Shown piece after piece: positions 54,094-64,000 of a stretch of 64,000 nt of DNA. Location of the stretch: NCBI GenBank assembly GCA_037974335.1, contig CM075760.1:38592182-38656181 (forward strand), read 5' to 3'. Within the stretch, counting starts at the first letter, position 1; every line of letters begins with the position of its first letter. Source of the stretch: Prionace glauca. Its lineage: Eukaryota > Chordata > Chondrichthyes > Carcharhiniformes > Carcharhinidae. Under the pieces are notes generated by a model, which saw only the letters and a list, made by a program, of their open reading frames with translations, made no database searches and was not told the DNA's origin. The position numbers and the translations under genes were made by a program.

Positions 54094-54415
54094 GGTTTTT
54101 CATTTCGGCTGAGAAGAATCTGCATGATTTCAGTTTGTTGCTGGCCATTATCCGAATCCCGATTCATATTATCTTTGCTTGACGTCGGCCTCAAATGCTT
54201 CCTGTAAAATAAATATTGAATATTTTGACGCACTGGCAGGCAAGAAACGTTGCTATTTTGACAACGTGCGCACATTAGCATTTCGTTCAGTCTACAACAA
54301 ACTTTAATGGGTTAATGGGTGCAGGCTAACATAGTTAATCACCACTTGAAACATGTCTCGTAGTATTGTGTGCTCAAAAATACAGGTACAGGTGATATTG
54401 CAATACAGGTAACAG

Positions 54416-54492
54416 CTTTTCCTTTAGTGTAGTGGTTGTCACGTTCATCTCACAAGCATAAAGATCTGGGGTCCGAAACCGGGCAGAAGCAT
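54416..54492 (+). pseudogene. tRNA-Val pseudogene
   Basis: 'tagtgtagtggttgtcacgt' and 'ggggtccgaaaccgggcaga' keep the tRNA-Val outline, but the anticodon region (ttcatctcacaagcat) and the T-arm have mismatches and the box B cytosine context is altered. Confidence 0.65.
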
Positions 54493-54827
54493 TGTTGGGT
54501 CGTTCTCATTAAGCATGAGCGAAGTGTACATGATGTAAGTTCATTGCTAAACCTCATGCGAATTCAGTGTCGCGGTTACGTTATTCGAAGGAAGATGAGA
54601 ATCATGGGATAAAAAATGGGTAGAAATCATTGCTCCCTTAGATATTTGCGACACGAATACTTTTAAATATTGATGTTCGGGTTAGGTCGTACAATCAGAT
54701 TGAAAGTAACGGTTGTCTTCCTGAGTTAAGTGACATGGGCTCTCAGTCTGACCATCGGAACCAACAGCAACACAGCGTAGTTGAACATTGCAGACAGACA
54801 GGCTTGCTCCAACTACCCCGTCATCCT

Positions 54828-54900
54828 GTTTTTGTAGTGTAGTGGTTATCACGTTCGCCTAACACGCGACTGGTCCCCGGTTCGAAACCGAGCAGAAACG
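54828..54900 (+). tRNA. tRNA-Val (anticodon AAC), possibly impaired
   Basis: 73 nt. Acceptor GTTTTTG/CAGAAAC pairs throughout with one G-T. Box A tagtgtagtgg and box B ggttcgaaacc are intact. Loop CTAACAC gives AAC. Flaws: one mismatch at the end of the anticodon stem and one C-A in the T-stem (CCCGG/CCGAG). TTTTT follows at 54,911. Could be a functional variant or a young pseudogene. Confidence 0.7.
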
Positions 54901-55310
54901 TTCGTTAAGCTTTTTCATGTCTTAGGACCGACTGACCCATGTTCAACTGCTGTTCACATGGAACCCTTCTCCACTTCGGCCTTCAAAGTTCTTGTCTGAA
55001 TATTTGCCACTTGTTAATGGAAAACTGCTTATTTACAGTTTGTTGCTCAACACTTTTGCGAACCTTTATGTTAAAGGCATATTATCATTGCTCTGACTTC
55101 ATCCTCAAATGCTTTCTCTGAAATAAGAAACGCTTTTCTTTGACGCACTGACAAGGAAGTTCGATTTTGACAGCGGGCAGATATTCGCATCTCGATCAGT
55201 CTACACAGAATTCAATGGGTTTATAGTTGGAGACTAATATGGTTAATCACCATCTGAAATACCTGATAGTAGTGCGTGCTCAAAAAGACAGACATAAGTG
55301 ATAATATAAG

Positions 55311-55590
55311 TGAACTAAAGGAAATGGCACACATTTCACAGATTTTTTAAATCGTTCTTCATCACGAAGAAAAAGGAAAAGCAGATGACAGATGAGGGAA
55401 TCGAGACTCACTGCGGATCTTCTGCACTTTCCTGTAAATGGTGGAAGTTATACACCTGAATGTCTCACTTCCATAATAAACGAGGGTCAAGTGTCAACAT
55501 ACCAACATACATACCAACATACATTCAACATACCAATATATATAAAGTGAGTGTGGGTTGAATTCGTGCGGAATATTTTTGGGTTTTGGA
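55311..55590. other. Unassigned spacer
   Basis: Short 'accaacatacat' tandem motif at 55,498-55,540; otherwise nothing recognised. Confidence 0.4.
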
Positions 55591-55959
55591 TATGCTCCTC
55601 ATTGTTCCTGAGGAGCAGTATCGAGAGGCAGCGATTTTTGGGCGTGAGAGGAGGCAGCAAACAGGTACATTTTTCTGTTTTTATTGTTTAACGTTTTATT
55701 TATAGTTTTAAAGTTGCGAGTTTCGGCGGTTTTTTTTTTAAATTAGTTAGAAACAGGAAGTCGTCACTAGGACGCTTGCTGGTAGTTGTAGGTTTTTTTT
55801 CTCGGGGCCCCGAACCCTATAAATTAGTGTAGAGAGGATACCCGATCCTCTACACTGGTAGAGAATCCCACCCTCCCACCTCCTCTAACCTAATTATAAG
55901 TGTGGGGGAAGTTTTTTTTTTATTTTAGTTTTATTTTTCTGCTGGTAATTGCTTCAGGG

Positions 55960-56875
55960 ATGGCAGTTCAGGCAGTAAGCCGCATCTCCTGTGGGATGTA
56001 TGTGGTGAGGGAATCTAGTAGTGTTTCAGGTGATTTTACTTGTAGGAAGTGTGTTAGATTGCAGCTTCTGGAGGAGTGTGTAAAGGAGCTGGAGATGGAG
56101 TTAGAGAAACTCCGCATAATTCGGGAGGCGGAGGCGGACATCGATAGGAGTTATAAGGAGATAGTCACTCCTAGAAATGAGTCTTGGGTCACTGCCAGGA
56201 AGAGGGGAAAGAAGCAATCGGGGGTACAATCCCCTGGGGCTGTTCCCCTCCAAAATAGGTTTTCGGTCCTGGAGGCTACAGTTGAGGAGGAATCAACTGG
56301 GGATAGCCAAAGGGAGCAGGCTGCTGGGGGTGAGCCTAATGTGAAAGCTCAGGAGGTTAAGGGCTGTAAAAGACTGGGCCTCGTGATTGGGGACTCCACA
56401 GTTAAAGGGACAGATAAGAGAGTTGGAAGTAAAGGTAGGGTTGGTGTGTTGCCTACCAGGGGCTGGGGTCCGGGATGTATCAGAAAGGGTATTCAGGACT
56501 CTTAAGGGAGAGGGAGATCAACCACAAGTTATAGTTCATGTGGGGACACATGACATAGGGAGGTTAAGGGAAGGGGATATTAAGCAGAGATTTATGGAGT
56601 TGGGGTGGAAGCTAAAGGCCAAGTCTGATAGAGTAGTTATCTCCGGACTCTTGCCTGTGCCACGGGATAGTTTAGAGAGGAATAGAGAGAGGGAAAGTTT
56701 GAACTCGTGGCTGAAGGGTTGGTGCAGGAGGGAGGGGTTCAGGTACTTGAGCAATTGGGGCTCATTCTGGGGAAGGTGGGACCTCTATAAAAGGGATGGT
56801 CTACACCAGAATCAGAGGGGGACCAATATCCTGGGGGGTAAATTTGCTAAGGCTATCCAGTTAGGTTTAAACTGA
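55960..56875 (+). pseudogene. LINE family B ORF1 with SGNH esterase domain
   Basis: N-terminal part has CGMYVV...CRKC cysteines and a short coiled coil (LEECVKELEMELEKLRIIRE). The C-terminal half is a GDSL/SGNH-type esterase: block I VIGDSTVKG, block III IVHVGTHDIG, block V DGLHQN. Such esterase ORF1s are characteristic of the CR1 group. A single frameshift around 56,450 separates the two halves; the family C LINE shows the same domain at 16.1-16.6 kb. Confidence 0.8.
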
Positions 56876-57444
56876 TTCGGAGGGGCGGGGTGGGATCCTG
56901 AGTAGAGGGGTTGAAAGTGAGGGGGGCATAGATGGGGACTGCAATGCACAGCATCGCAGGGGTGGGGTGGAGCAGGGTTTGAAATGCGTATACTTTAATG
57001 CGAGGACTATTCTCAATAAAGTGGATGAACTTGCAGCGTGGATCAGTACCTGGGACTTCGATGTTGTGGCCATTTCAGAGACGTGGATAGAGCAGGGGCA
57101 CGAATGGTTGCTGCAGGTCCCGGGGTTCAAATGTTTTAGTCGGAGTAGAGAAGCAGGTAGGAGGGGGGAGGGGTAGCATTATTGGTCAGGGATTGTATCA
57201 CCGTGTCAGAGAGGAAGTTTGATGAGGACTTGTCTGTTGAGGTAGTATGGAAATAGGAGAGGAGAGGTCACCCTGTCGGGAGCCTTTTATAGACCTCCTA
57301 AAAGTTCTAGAGAGGTTGAGGAAAGGATTGCGGAGATGGTCCTGGTTAGGAGTGAAAGTAATAGGGTAATTGTTATGGGGGATTTTAACTTTACTAATAT
57401 TGACTGGAATTGTTATAGCTCTAGCTCGTTAGAGGGGTCAGTTT

Positions 57445-59433
57445 TTGTACAATGCGTGCAGGAAGGTTTTTTTAACTCAGTACGTAGGTAGGCCAACTAG
57501 AGGTGAGGCTATATTGGATTTGGTGCTGGGAAATGAGCCAGACCAGGTGCTAGACTTGGAAGTTGGTGTGCATTTTGGTGATAGTGACCACAATTCGATT
57601 ATGTTCACCTTAGTGATGGAAAGGGATAGGCATGAACCTCGGGTCAGTAGTTTTAGCTGGGGCAAGGGTAATTATGAGGCTATTGAAAGAGAATTAGGAA
57701 GCATAGGTTGGACTAGGAGATTACAGGGACTGGGAACGTCTGAAATGTGGAGTTTTTTCAAGGAGCAGCTACTGCGAGTCCGTGATAGGTATGTCCCTGT
57801 CAGGCAAGGAGTAATTGGTAGGGCTAGGGAACCGTGGTGCACCAAAAAAGTTTTCTCGTTGGTTAAGAGGAAAAAGGAGGCTTATGTTCGGATGAGACAT
57901 GAGGGCTCGGGTAGTGCACTAGAAAACTTTAGATTGGCTAGGAGGGAGTTGAAGAGTGAGCTAAGAAGGGCTAAAAGAGCACATGAGAAGACTTTGGCTG
58001 ATAGGGTTAAGGAGAATCCTAAGGCGTTCTATAAGTATGTCAAGAACAGAAGGTTGGTTAGGGCAAGTTTAGGGCCAGTTATAGACAGCAGAGGGAAGTT
58101 ATGTGTGGAACCGGAGGAGATTGGAGAGGCATTGAAACAATATTTCTCTTCGGTGTTCACGCAGAGGGACATGGATATAGCTGATGAGGACACTAGATTG
58201 CAGGAGAGTAGAATTGACAGTGTTGCAGTTGATAAGGAGGATGTGCTAGATATTCTGGAGGGTCTGAAAATAGATAAGTCCCCTGGTCCGGATGGGATTT
58301 ACCCCAGGATTCTCTGGGAGGCAAGAGAAGTGATTGCAGAGCCTCTGGCTCTGATCTTCAGGTCGTCGTTGGCCTCTGGTATAGCACCGGAAGATTGGAG
58401 GTTAGCGAATGTTGTCCCATTGTTTAAGAAGGGGAACAGAGACTTCCCCGGGAATTATAGACCGGTGAGTCTCATTTCTGTTGTGGGCAAGGTTTTAGAA
58501 AAAATTATTCGGGATAGGATTTATAGTTATTTGGAGAGTAATGAATTGATTGGAGATAGTCAGCATGGTTTTGTGGCGGGTAGGTCGTGCCTTACTAACC
58601 TTATTGAGTTTTTTGAGAAAGTGACCAAAGAGGTGGATGGAGGTAAGGCAGTGGACGTGATGTATATGGATTTTAGTAAGGCGTTTGATAAGGTTCCCCA
58701 TGGTAGGCTTCTACAGAAAATGCAGATGTATGGGATTGGGGGTGATCTAGGGAATTGGATCAGGAATTGGCTAGCGGATAGGAGACAGAGGGTGGTGGTT
58801 GATGGTAAATATTCATCATGGAGTTCGGTTACAAGTGGTGTGCCTCAGGGATCTGTTTTGGGGCCATTGCTGTTTGTAATTTTTATTAATGATCTGGATG
58901 AGGGTATAGTTGGATGGATTAGTAAATTTGCTGATGACACCAAAGTCGGAGGTGTGGTAGATAGTGATGAAGGGTGTCATAGTTTGCAGGAAGACTTAGA
59001 CAGGTTGCAGAGCTGGGCCGAGAGGTGGCGGATGGAGTTTAATGCGGAGAAGTATGAGGTAATTCACTTTGGTAGGAATAACAGATGTGTCGAGTATAGG
59101 GCTAACGGGAGGACTTTGAATAGTGTGGATGAGCAGAGTGATCTAGGTGTATGTGTACATAGATCCCTGAAAGTTGGGAGTCAAGTAGATAAGGTTGTTA
59201 AGAAGGCATACGGTGTCTTGGCGTTTATTTGTAGGGGGATTGAATTTAGGAGTCGCAGCGTCATGTTGCAACTGTACACAACTCTGGTGCGGCCGCACTT
59301 GGAGTACTGTGTGCAGTTCTGGTCCCCACATTACAGGAAGGATGTGGAGGCTTTGGAGAAGGTGCAGAGGAGGTTTACCAGGATGTTGCCTGGTATGGAG
59401 GGGAGGTCCTATGAGGAGAGGCTGAGGGATTAG
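57445..59433 (+). CDS. LINE family B ORF2: endonuclease end plus reverse transcriptase
   Basis: 662 codons open. ILDLVLGNEP and GDSDHNSIMF close the endonuclease; RT contains SPGPDGIYPRIL, NYRPVSLISVVGK, MYMDFSKAFDKVPHG, SGVPQGSVLGPLLF and active-site KFADDTK; the C-terminal part has RPHLEYCVQFWSPHYRK and EGRSYEERLRD before a stop, where other copies continue into LGLFSLERRRLRG. Close to the fragments at 3.5 and 46.6 kb. Confidence 0.85.
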   Translation: MYNACRKVFLTQYVGRPTRGEAILDLVLGNEPDQVLDLEVGVHFGDSDHNSIMFTLVMERDRHEPRVSSFSWGKGNYEAIERELGSIGWTRRLQGLGTSEMWSFFKEQLLRVRDRYVPVRQGVIGRAREPWCTKKVFSLVKRKKEAYVRMRHEGSGSALENFRLARRELKSELRRAKRAHEKTLADRVKENPKAFYKYVKNRRLVRASLGPVIDSRGKLCVEPEEIGEALKQYFSSVFTQRDMDIADEDTRLQESRIDSVAVDKEDVLDILEGLKIDKSPGPDGIYPRILWEAREVIAEPLALIFRSSLASGIAPEDWRLANVVPLFKKGNRDFPGNYRPVSLISVVGKVLEKIIRDRIYSYLESNELIGDSQHGFVAGRSCLTNLIEFFEKVTKEVDGGKAVDVMYMDFSKAFDKVPHGRLLQKMQMYGIGGDLGNWIRNWLADRRQRVVVDGKYSSWSSVTSGVPQGSVLGPLLFVIFINDLDEGIVGWISKFADDTKVGGVVDSDEGCHSLQEDLDRLQSWAERWRMEFNAEKYEVIHFGRNNRCVEYRANGRTLNSVDEQSDLGVCVHRSLKVGSQVDKVVKKAYGVLAFICRGIEFRSRSVMLQLYTTLVRPHLEYCVQFWSPHYRKDVEALEKVQRRFTRMLPGMEGRSYEERLRD

Positions 59434-59836
59434 GGGATTTTTTCGCTGTTAAGGAGGAGGCTGCGAGGGGATCTTATTGAAACATATAAGATGATAAGAG
59501 GTTTAGATAGGGTGGATTGTAATAGCCTTTTTCCTCTGATGGAGAAATCTAGCACGAGTGGGCATGGTTTTAAATTAAGGGGTGGTAGTAAAGGACGGAT
59601 GTCAGGGGTAGGTTCTTTACCCAGAGGGTGGTGAGGGATTGGAATGTCCTGTCTGCTGCAGTTGTAAATGCGCCTAGTTTGGGGGCATTTAAGAGATCCG
59701 TGGATAGGTTTATGGACAAAAAGGGATTGGTTTAGGTTAGTGGGTCATTGTATTTGTAACTGGCCGGCGCAACATCGTGGGCCGAAGGGCCTGTTCTGCG
59801 CTGTAATGTTCTCTGTTCTATGTTCTATGTTCTATG

Positions 59837-60276
59837 CGTGTGCTGGCAAGATGCAACTTATCGGTTATCCTTGTTTACCCTATAAAACTAAATATCTTGC
59901 TGGGGCATTGTATCAAATATTTAATAAGAGCCATGTGTCCATCGGGTTGAAGTCTCCCTTTTGGGATTTTGTTTTGAAATAAGTGAGGAAACACCAGCGA
60001 GAACAACATCCCGGGAATTAATTAACATGCCTTGTATTTTCATCCAATCAAACTTGCTCCCCCCTCTTTCCTTTCATATGCTAATTCATTTCAGAGGCGG
60101 CTCTTGGATGCTGCTGATTTGTTTAAACCGGCACATTCGATTTCTCACTGGCAAATATTACTGCGACCTTCTCAGTATAAGATACAAGACACTCCATCGG
60201 CTTTCCTGCAAAGCAGAGAATCTTGGTAGTCAAATCAAATTGGAGAGGTATATTGTGACTGGGATTGCTTGATATC
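59837..60276 (+). promoter_or_regulatory. 5' flank of the V segment, octamer-like site at 60,078
   Basis: ATGCTAAT at 60,078-60,085, one mismatch from the ATGCAAAT octamer of antigen-receptor V promoters, lies about 190 bp before the leader ATG. No clear TATA box. Suggestive only. Confidence 0.3.
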
Positions 60277-60325
60277 ATGCATTTCAAATTCTTCTTTTCA
60301 ATTACCCTCACCTACTTAGCATTCG
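60277..60325 (+). CDS. V segment leader exon
   Basis: ATG-initiated 16 codons plus one base (MHFKFFFSITLTYLAF, then G), a hydrophobic signal peptide, ending at donor ATTCG/GTAAGT. The 102-bp intron to the V exon and the split Gly codon are typical of antigen-receptor V genes. Confidence 0.85.
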
Positions 60326-60427
60326 GTAAGTGTCCACGGGCTGTTCTGCTACAAACTTTTGAACAAAAGTATTCGTTCTTAATAATTCACCATTAACTTG
60401 AAGCTGTTCTTTCAATCTATTAACTAG

Positions 60428-60741
60428 GTACCAGCCAAGATTCTGTGTCCCAAGATTGGTCATCAGTCATTCTGAAAATGGGACAGACTTTCCGAACTGA
60501 ATGTAACTATTCGACAACAGCAAGCTGGTATGATCTGTACTGGTACCGGAAGTATCCAGGCGAAGCCCCGGAGATGATTGTGTGGAGAAGTGCCAGTGGC
60601 AGTTCGGGAAAAGCCAAAAATATCGGGAATCGGTTCACCTCTGAACTAAACAAATTCACAAAATTATCAACTTTAACAGTCACTGTTCTACAGCTGAGTG
60701 ACACTGCACTGTACATTTGTGGATTCGCAAGATCAGTTTGA
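60428..60741 (+). CDS. T-cell-receptor-type V segment (TRAV/TRDV-like)
   Basis: V exon after acceptor aactag. First cysteine in RTECNYSTT, core LYWYRKYPGEAPEMIVW, framework 3 NRFTSELNK and STLTVTVLQLSDTALYIC with the second cysteine, then GFARSV. A stop triplet directly precedes the RSS, which is normal because it is trimmed or bypassed on joining. The WYRKYPGEAPE wording favours an alpha/delta TCR V over IgHV; TCR beta/gamma or an Ig locus borrowing such a V is not excluded. No D, J or C segment seen within the window. Confidence 0.85.
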
Positions 60742-60780
60742 CACAGTGATAGAACTCAATGATTCTCTCATACAAAAACT
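60742..60780 (+). promoter_or_regulatory. Recombination signal sequence, 23-bp spacer
   Basis: Consensus heptamer CACAGTG (60,742-60,748), a spacer of exactly 23 bp (60,749-60,771) and nonamer ACAAAAACT (60,772-60,780, one base from ACAAAAACC). A 23-RSS on a V fits TCR V genes and IgHV. Confidence 0.93.
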
Positions 60781-62034
60781 GACTGCGGCCTGTTTTGGCA
60801 CCCGATGAGTTTCATTGTGGTTAGAAGGAGGTTGCAAACTTCCACTTCCTTTGAACTGAATCACACTAGTACTCTTCTTAGGAAATGTCTCATTAACTGC
60901 GTTACTAATAAAGCTCTTTGAGACATCTATCGATTTCGCTACGGATTCTGCATTTCCTTCCCAAAATTGGAACAAATTTGTTCCTTTAGAATATATTAAT
61001 CGATTTCGATTGGTACTATTCAATCTGTTTCGACTACTCTTCCGAGCAAATCATTTCAAGTACATTAAAAAGAGCCATCTCCAGTCTCACTCTTTTTTCA
61101 ATCAGATTACAACAGTGACATCCTAATTAAACGTTTTGTCCCAATTGAAGCATGTGTTTCTCATCTGCACAGTCTACACCCCTTATGATTTTCATCAGTT
61201 CTGCTGAATTTCCTCTCAATCGTCTTTTGCTCAAATGAAAATAATCTTAGCACATCTAGTCATTGCCTATGTTTGATGTCCAACATCTATGATTCCATAC
61301 CAGTAAATCTACTTCACATAACCCTAACGCCGTCTCTAAATTCTGAGGCAGCAAAGTCGATAATCGAGCTGGATTTTAGCATTTACTGCTTCCTTCATCA
61401 TTGGTTTGTGAGCATTCTGGAAAGGAATTGTAGATATGCATTTTTAATTTTTATCCATTGTACATATAATTTATATATATTCCATCCTGAACAAATAGCG
61501 ATATAGATAGCAAAACATTTCTTAATGACAAGGATAGTTCCATGAGTAAATTACACCTTAGACGGCCGGTCAGGGTACAATGACTCTATGACTCTGTGAT
61601 GTCTCTATTAATGGGAAATAGCGTCAGCAAATGACCAACACCATCGAGAAAACAAGTTGAAATTTGTGATGCCCACTGTGTTCAGTTACAGGCTGATCAC
61701 GCACCCCTTCAGCCAACTAAGAATTAGCCTCACTTAGGCCAATCAAATTGCAGTAACTTCATTGATCACGCCGTGGGTTGTTTTTTGGAATGAATGCGGT
61801 AGCAGAAGCTTTCATTGAGCAAGTTGCACAACAAATGACTCCTGTCCAGAGGGAAGCAGGGTTACAAGGAGAGAAGGAAGTGATCGAGTGTCTACATGTA
61901 CCCAAGGCTGAATGGAAAGCCAGTTAAACTCAGCCTCATCTTTTATCGGTATCTAAAACTTATTAAAGCTTTCCTGAGTTCCTTCGCCAATCTATCTCCT
62001 GTTGCTCAAAGGGTAAAAATCTCAAATTTTGATT
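60781..62034. other. Unassigned region downstream of the V segment
   Basis: AT-rich. No J-like FGxG motif with a 12-RSS, no further V and no repeat recognised. Confidence 0.4.
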
Positions 62035-63370
62035 TGATTTAATGTTGTTATACGTATTGACATACAACGAAAAGCATTGTTTCTTGCGCTATACAGACAA
62101 AACATACCGTTCATAGAGAAGGAAATGAGACAGTGCAGAATGTAGTGTTACAGTCATAGCGAACTTGTAGAGAAAGATCAACATATTGCAGGGTGTGTCC
62201 ATTCAAAAGTCTGACAGCAGCAGAGAAGAAGCTGTTCCTTGGCAGGTTGGTACCTGACCTCAGACTTTTGTATCTTCTTCCTGAAGGATGAACGTGGAAG
62301 GGAGAATGTTCGGGGTGCGTGAGGTCCATAATGATGCTGGCTGCTTTGCCGAGGCAGTGGGAAATGCAGTCAGAGCCAATGGAGGGGAGGCTGGTTTGCC
62401 TGATGGATTGGGCTACATTCAAATCCTTTTGCAGTTCCTTTTGTTTTGTTGGGCAGAGCAGGAGTCATACCAAGTTGTGATACAACCAGAAAGAATGCTT
62501 TCTATGGTGCATCTGTAAAAGTTGGTGAGAGTCGTAGCTGACATGCCAAATTTTCTTATTCTTCTGAGAAAGTCGAGGCTTCGGTGGGCTTTCTTACCTA
62601 TAGTGTCGGCATGGGGGTGTGGTGGTGGTGGGGGGGGTGGGGGGTGGGGAACTAGCACAGGTTGTTGGTGATCTGGACACTTAAAAGCTTGAAGATCTCG
62701 ACACTTCCTACATTCCCATTGATGTTGACAGTGGCATGATCTTTACACTTTCTGAAGTCGATGACAATCTCGTTCGTTTTGTTGACATTGAGGGAGAGAT
62801 TATTGTTGCTGCACCAGTTCACCAGATTCTCTATCTCATTCCTGTACTCTGTCTCGTCATTGTTTGAGATCCGTCCCATTACGGTGGTGTCATCAGCAAA
62901 CTTAAAAATCATGTTGGAGGGGAATTTGGCCACACAGGTGTACAAAGAGCGGCTGAGGACACTGCCTTGTGGGGCAGTGGAGTTGCAGATGATTGTGGAG
63001 GAGGCGTTGTTGCCGATCGTTACTGTTTATGGTCTGTGAGTTAGGAAGTTCAGGATCCAGCCGCAAAGGGAGATCCCGAGGCCCAGGACATGGAGTTTGG
63101 AGATGAGTTTGGTGGGAATAATAGTGTTGAAGGCTGTGTTGTAGTCAATGAATAGGAGTCTGAGATAGGTGAATGTGTTATCTAGGTGTTCCAGGGTTAA
63201 GCACAGGGGCAGGGAATGCTGTCTGCTGTGGACCTGTTGTGGCAGTATGCATTCTGCAGTGGATCCAGGCTTGAATTGATTCGTGCCGTGACTAACTTTT
63301 CGAAACACTTCATAAGATGAATGTCAGAGCCACCAGCCAACAGTCCACATGAACACGATTTGAATGTAAC
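62035..63370 (-). mobile_element. L2-type LINE, 3' half
   Basis: Minus-strand frames in order: [40 protein letters not shown], active-site FADDTTVMGRISNN, LVNWCSNNNLSLNVNKTNEI, RSLDFLRRIRKFGMS, FYRCTIESILSGCITTWY and LTHPEHSPFHVHPSGRRYKS. This is the wording of L2-type fish and shark LINEs. Broken by frameshifts. A G-rich simple run sits at 62,612-62,650. Confidence 0.8.
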
Positions 63371-63383
63371 TTCATTGCTACCT

Positions 63384-63688
63384 GGGCGGCACGGTAGCAC
63401 AGTGGTTAGCACTACTGCTTCACAACTTCAGGATCTAGGTTCGATTCCCGGCTCGGGTCACTGTCTGTGTGGAGTTTGTACATTCTCCTCGTGTCTGCGT
63501 GGGTTTCCTCCCACAGTCCTTAGAGCTGTGGGTTAGGTTGATTGGCCATGCTAAGAAATTTCCCCTTAGTCGAGGGATTAGTGGGTATAGTATATGGGGG
63601 TAGGGCCTGGGTTGGATGGTGTTCGGTGCAGACTCGCTGGGCCGAAGGGCCTCTTTCTGCACTGTAGGGGTCTATGGAACTTCTATGG
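63384..63688 (+). mobile_element. V-SINE with CR1-type tail
   Basis: Head 'ggcggcacggtagcacagtg', box B 'ggttcgattcc', a V-domain with a short deletion around 'tgtctgcgtgggtttcctcc', and tail 'gggccgaagggcctctttct'. Confidence 0.88.
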
Positions 63689-63743
63689 CGATGCTCAATA
63701 TTATGTGATGAAATTGTGAGTGATATGTATTTGCTGCAATTAC

Positions 63744-63995
63744 AGGGGTGGCATTGTGGCATTGTTGCCTCACAGCGCCAGTGACATGGGTTTGATTCCT
63801 GGCTTGGATCATTGTCCGTGTGGAGTTTGCACATTCTCCCCGTGCCTGTGTGGGTTTCCGCCGGGTGCTCCAAATTCCTCCCAAAGATTGAAAGACGTGC
63901 TGGTTGGATGCATTGTCATGAACAGGCGACGAGGAGAATTTCACAGTAACTTCATTGCAGTGTTAATGTAAGCCTACTTGTGACTAATATTTTTT
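63744..63995 (+). mobile_element. V-SINE, alternative tail type
   Basis: Degenerate head, V-domain ('gtgtggagtttgcacattct', 'ccgggtgctccaaattcctc') and tail 'acttcattgcagtgttaatg' with 'taagcctacttgtgactaat', ending at a T/A-rich stretch at the window edge. Confidence 0.85.
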
Positions 63996-64000
63996 TTCAA

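Larger units (their letters stand above)
53900..55310 (+). repeat. Tandem tRNA-Val neighbourhood, 2-3 diverged units
   Basis: 53,910-54,410 and 54,715-55,310 share head ('aagtgacatgggctctcagt', 'ctgaccat', 'gttga..attg') and tail ('cagtttgttgct', 'ttgacgcactg', 'catctcgatcagtctacac', 'ggttaatcaccat', 'gtgctcaaaaa'). Each has a tRNA-Val or its remnant at the same relative place. A third tRNA-like block at 54,416-54,492 lies between them. Confidence 0.75.
55591..59836 (+). mobile_element. CR1-like LINE, family B, nearly full length
   Basis: 5' UTR with T-runs (55,600-55,955), ORF1 (55,960-56,875), ORF2 endonuclease (56,967-57,600), RT (57,650-59,430), remaining ORF2 C-terminus (59,434-59,735), then 'gggccgaagggcctgttctg' and a TTCTATG tail of three or four units (59,805-59,836). 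Interruptions: one frameshift in ORF1 near 56,450, a stop or frameshift near 57,175 and 57,260 in the endonuclease, a stop near 59,431 and a small deletion near 59,590 in the C-terminus. Length fits a complete CR1-type element (about 4.2 kb). Confidence 0.9.

Noticed and set aside
60781-62034. Search for J segments that could partner the V segment
   Set aside because: No FGxG-type motif preceded by a 12-bp-spacer RSS was seen.

Overview
This window looks like shark (elasmobranch) nuclear DNA. Four things point there. Two partial IgM-type heavy-chain constant modules (last constant domain plus membrane exons) sit as separate repeated units, as in the multi-cluster Ig loci of cartilaginous fish. 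There are two two-exon GPR139-like receptor genes. CR1-clade LINEs dominate the sequence, and V-SINE copies carry the characteristic conserved central block. The assignment rests on recognised sequence types; no database search was run.

Layout: 1-5.4 kb is mostly CR1-like LINE fragments and decayed minisatellites. 5.4-12.6 kb is Ig unit 1: a C4-type exon, a secreted-form poly(A) signal, a long CA-rich intron, TM1 and TM2 exons, and a 3' flank that ends in a LINE. 12.6-20.7 kb is LINE debris with a 17-bp VNTR, a 5 kb LINE (family C) and a younger LINE nested in it. 20.7-24.3 kb holds a Ty3/Gypsy fossil, a V-SINE and another LINE. 24.3-28.1 kb (minus) is a GPR139-like receptor in two exons. 30.4-39.4 kb is Ig unit 2, a close duplicate of unit 1 whose C4 exon is split by a LINE insertion. 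40.3-42.7 kb (minus) is a second GPR139-like receptor. 43.1-50.3 kb holds a LINE with an uninterrupted 754-codon ORF, then chimeric and old LINE pieces. 50.3-55.3 kb has two GIY-YIG-type retroelement ends facing each other, a tRNA-Lys gene between them, and a tandem tRNA-Val neighbourhood. 55.6-59.8 kb is a nearly full-length family B LINE. 60.3-60.8 kb is an intact T-cell-receptor-type V segment with leader and a 23-bp-spacer RSS. 62.0-64.0 kb is an L2-type LINE and V-SINEs.

How the genes fit together: both Ig units keep the signals for choosing between secreted and membrane IgM (donor inside C4, phase-matched TM1, TM2 encoding Ile-Lys-stop). Neither has a recognisable V, D, J or C1-C3 exon nearby. 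Unit 1 has lost a domain cysteine and the secreted tail frame; unit 2 keeps both but its exon is broken by a LINE. They read as orphan or dying IgM cluster ends. The two receptor genes and the V segment look intact and are probably unrelated in function to the Ig remnants. Most of the remaining sequence is retrotransposon-derived, and several copies record how the elements moved: a 5' inversion, a likely template switch, nested insertion, and a SINE domain carried in a LINE 3' UTR.
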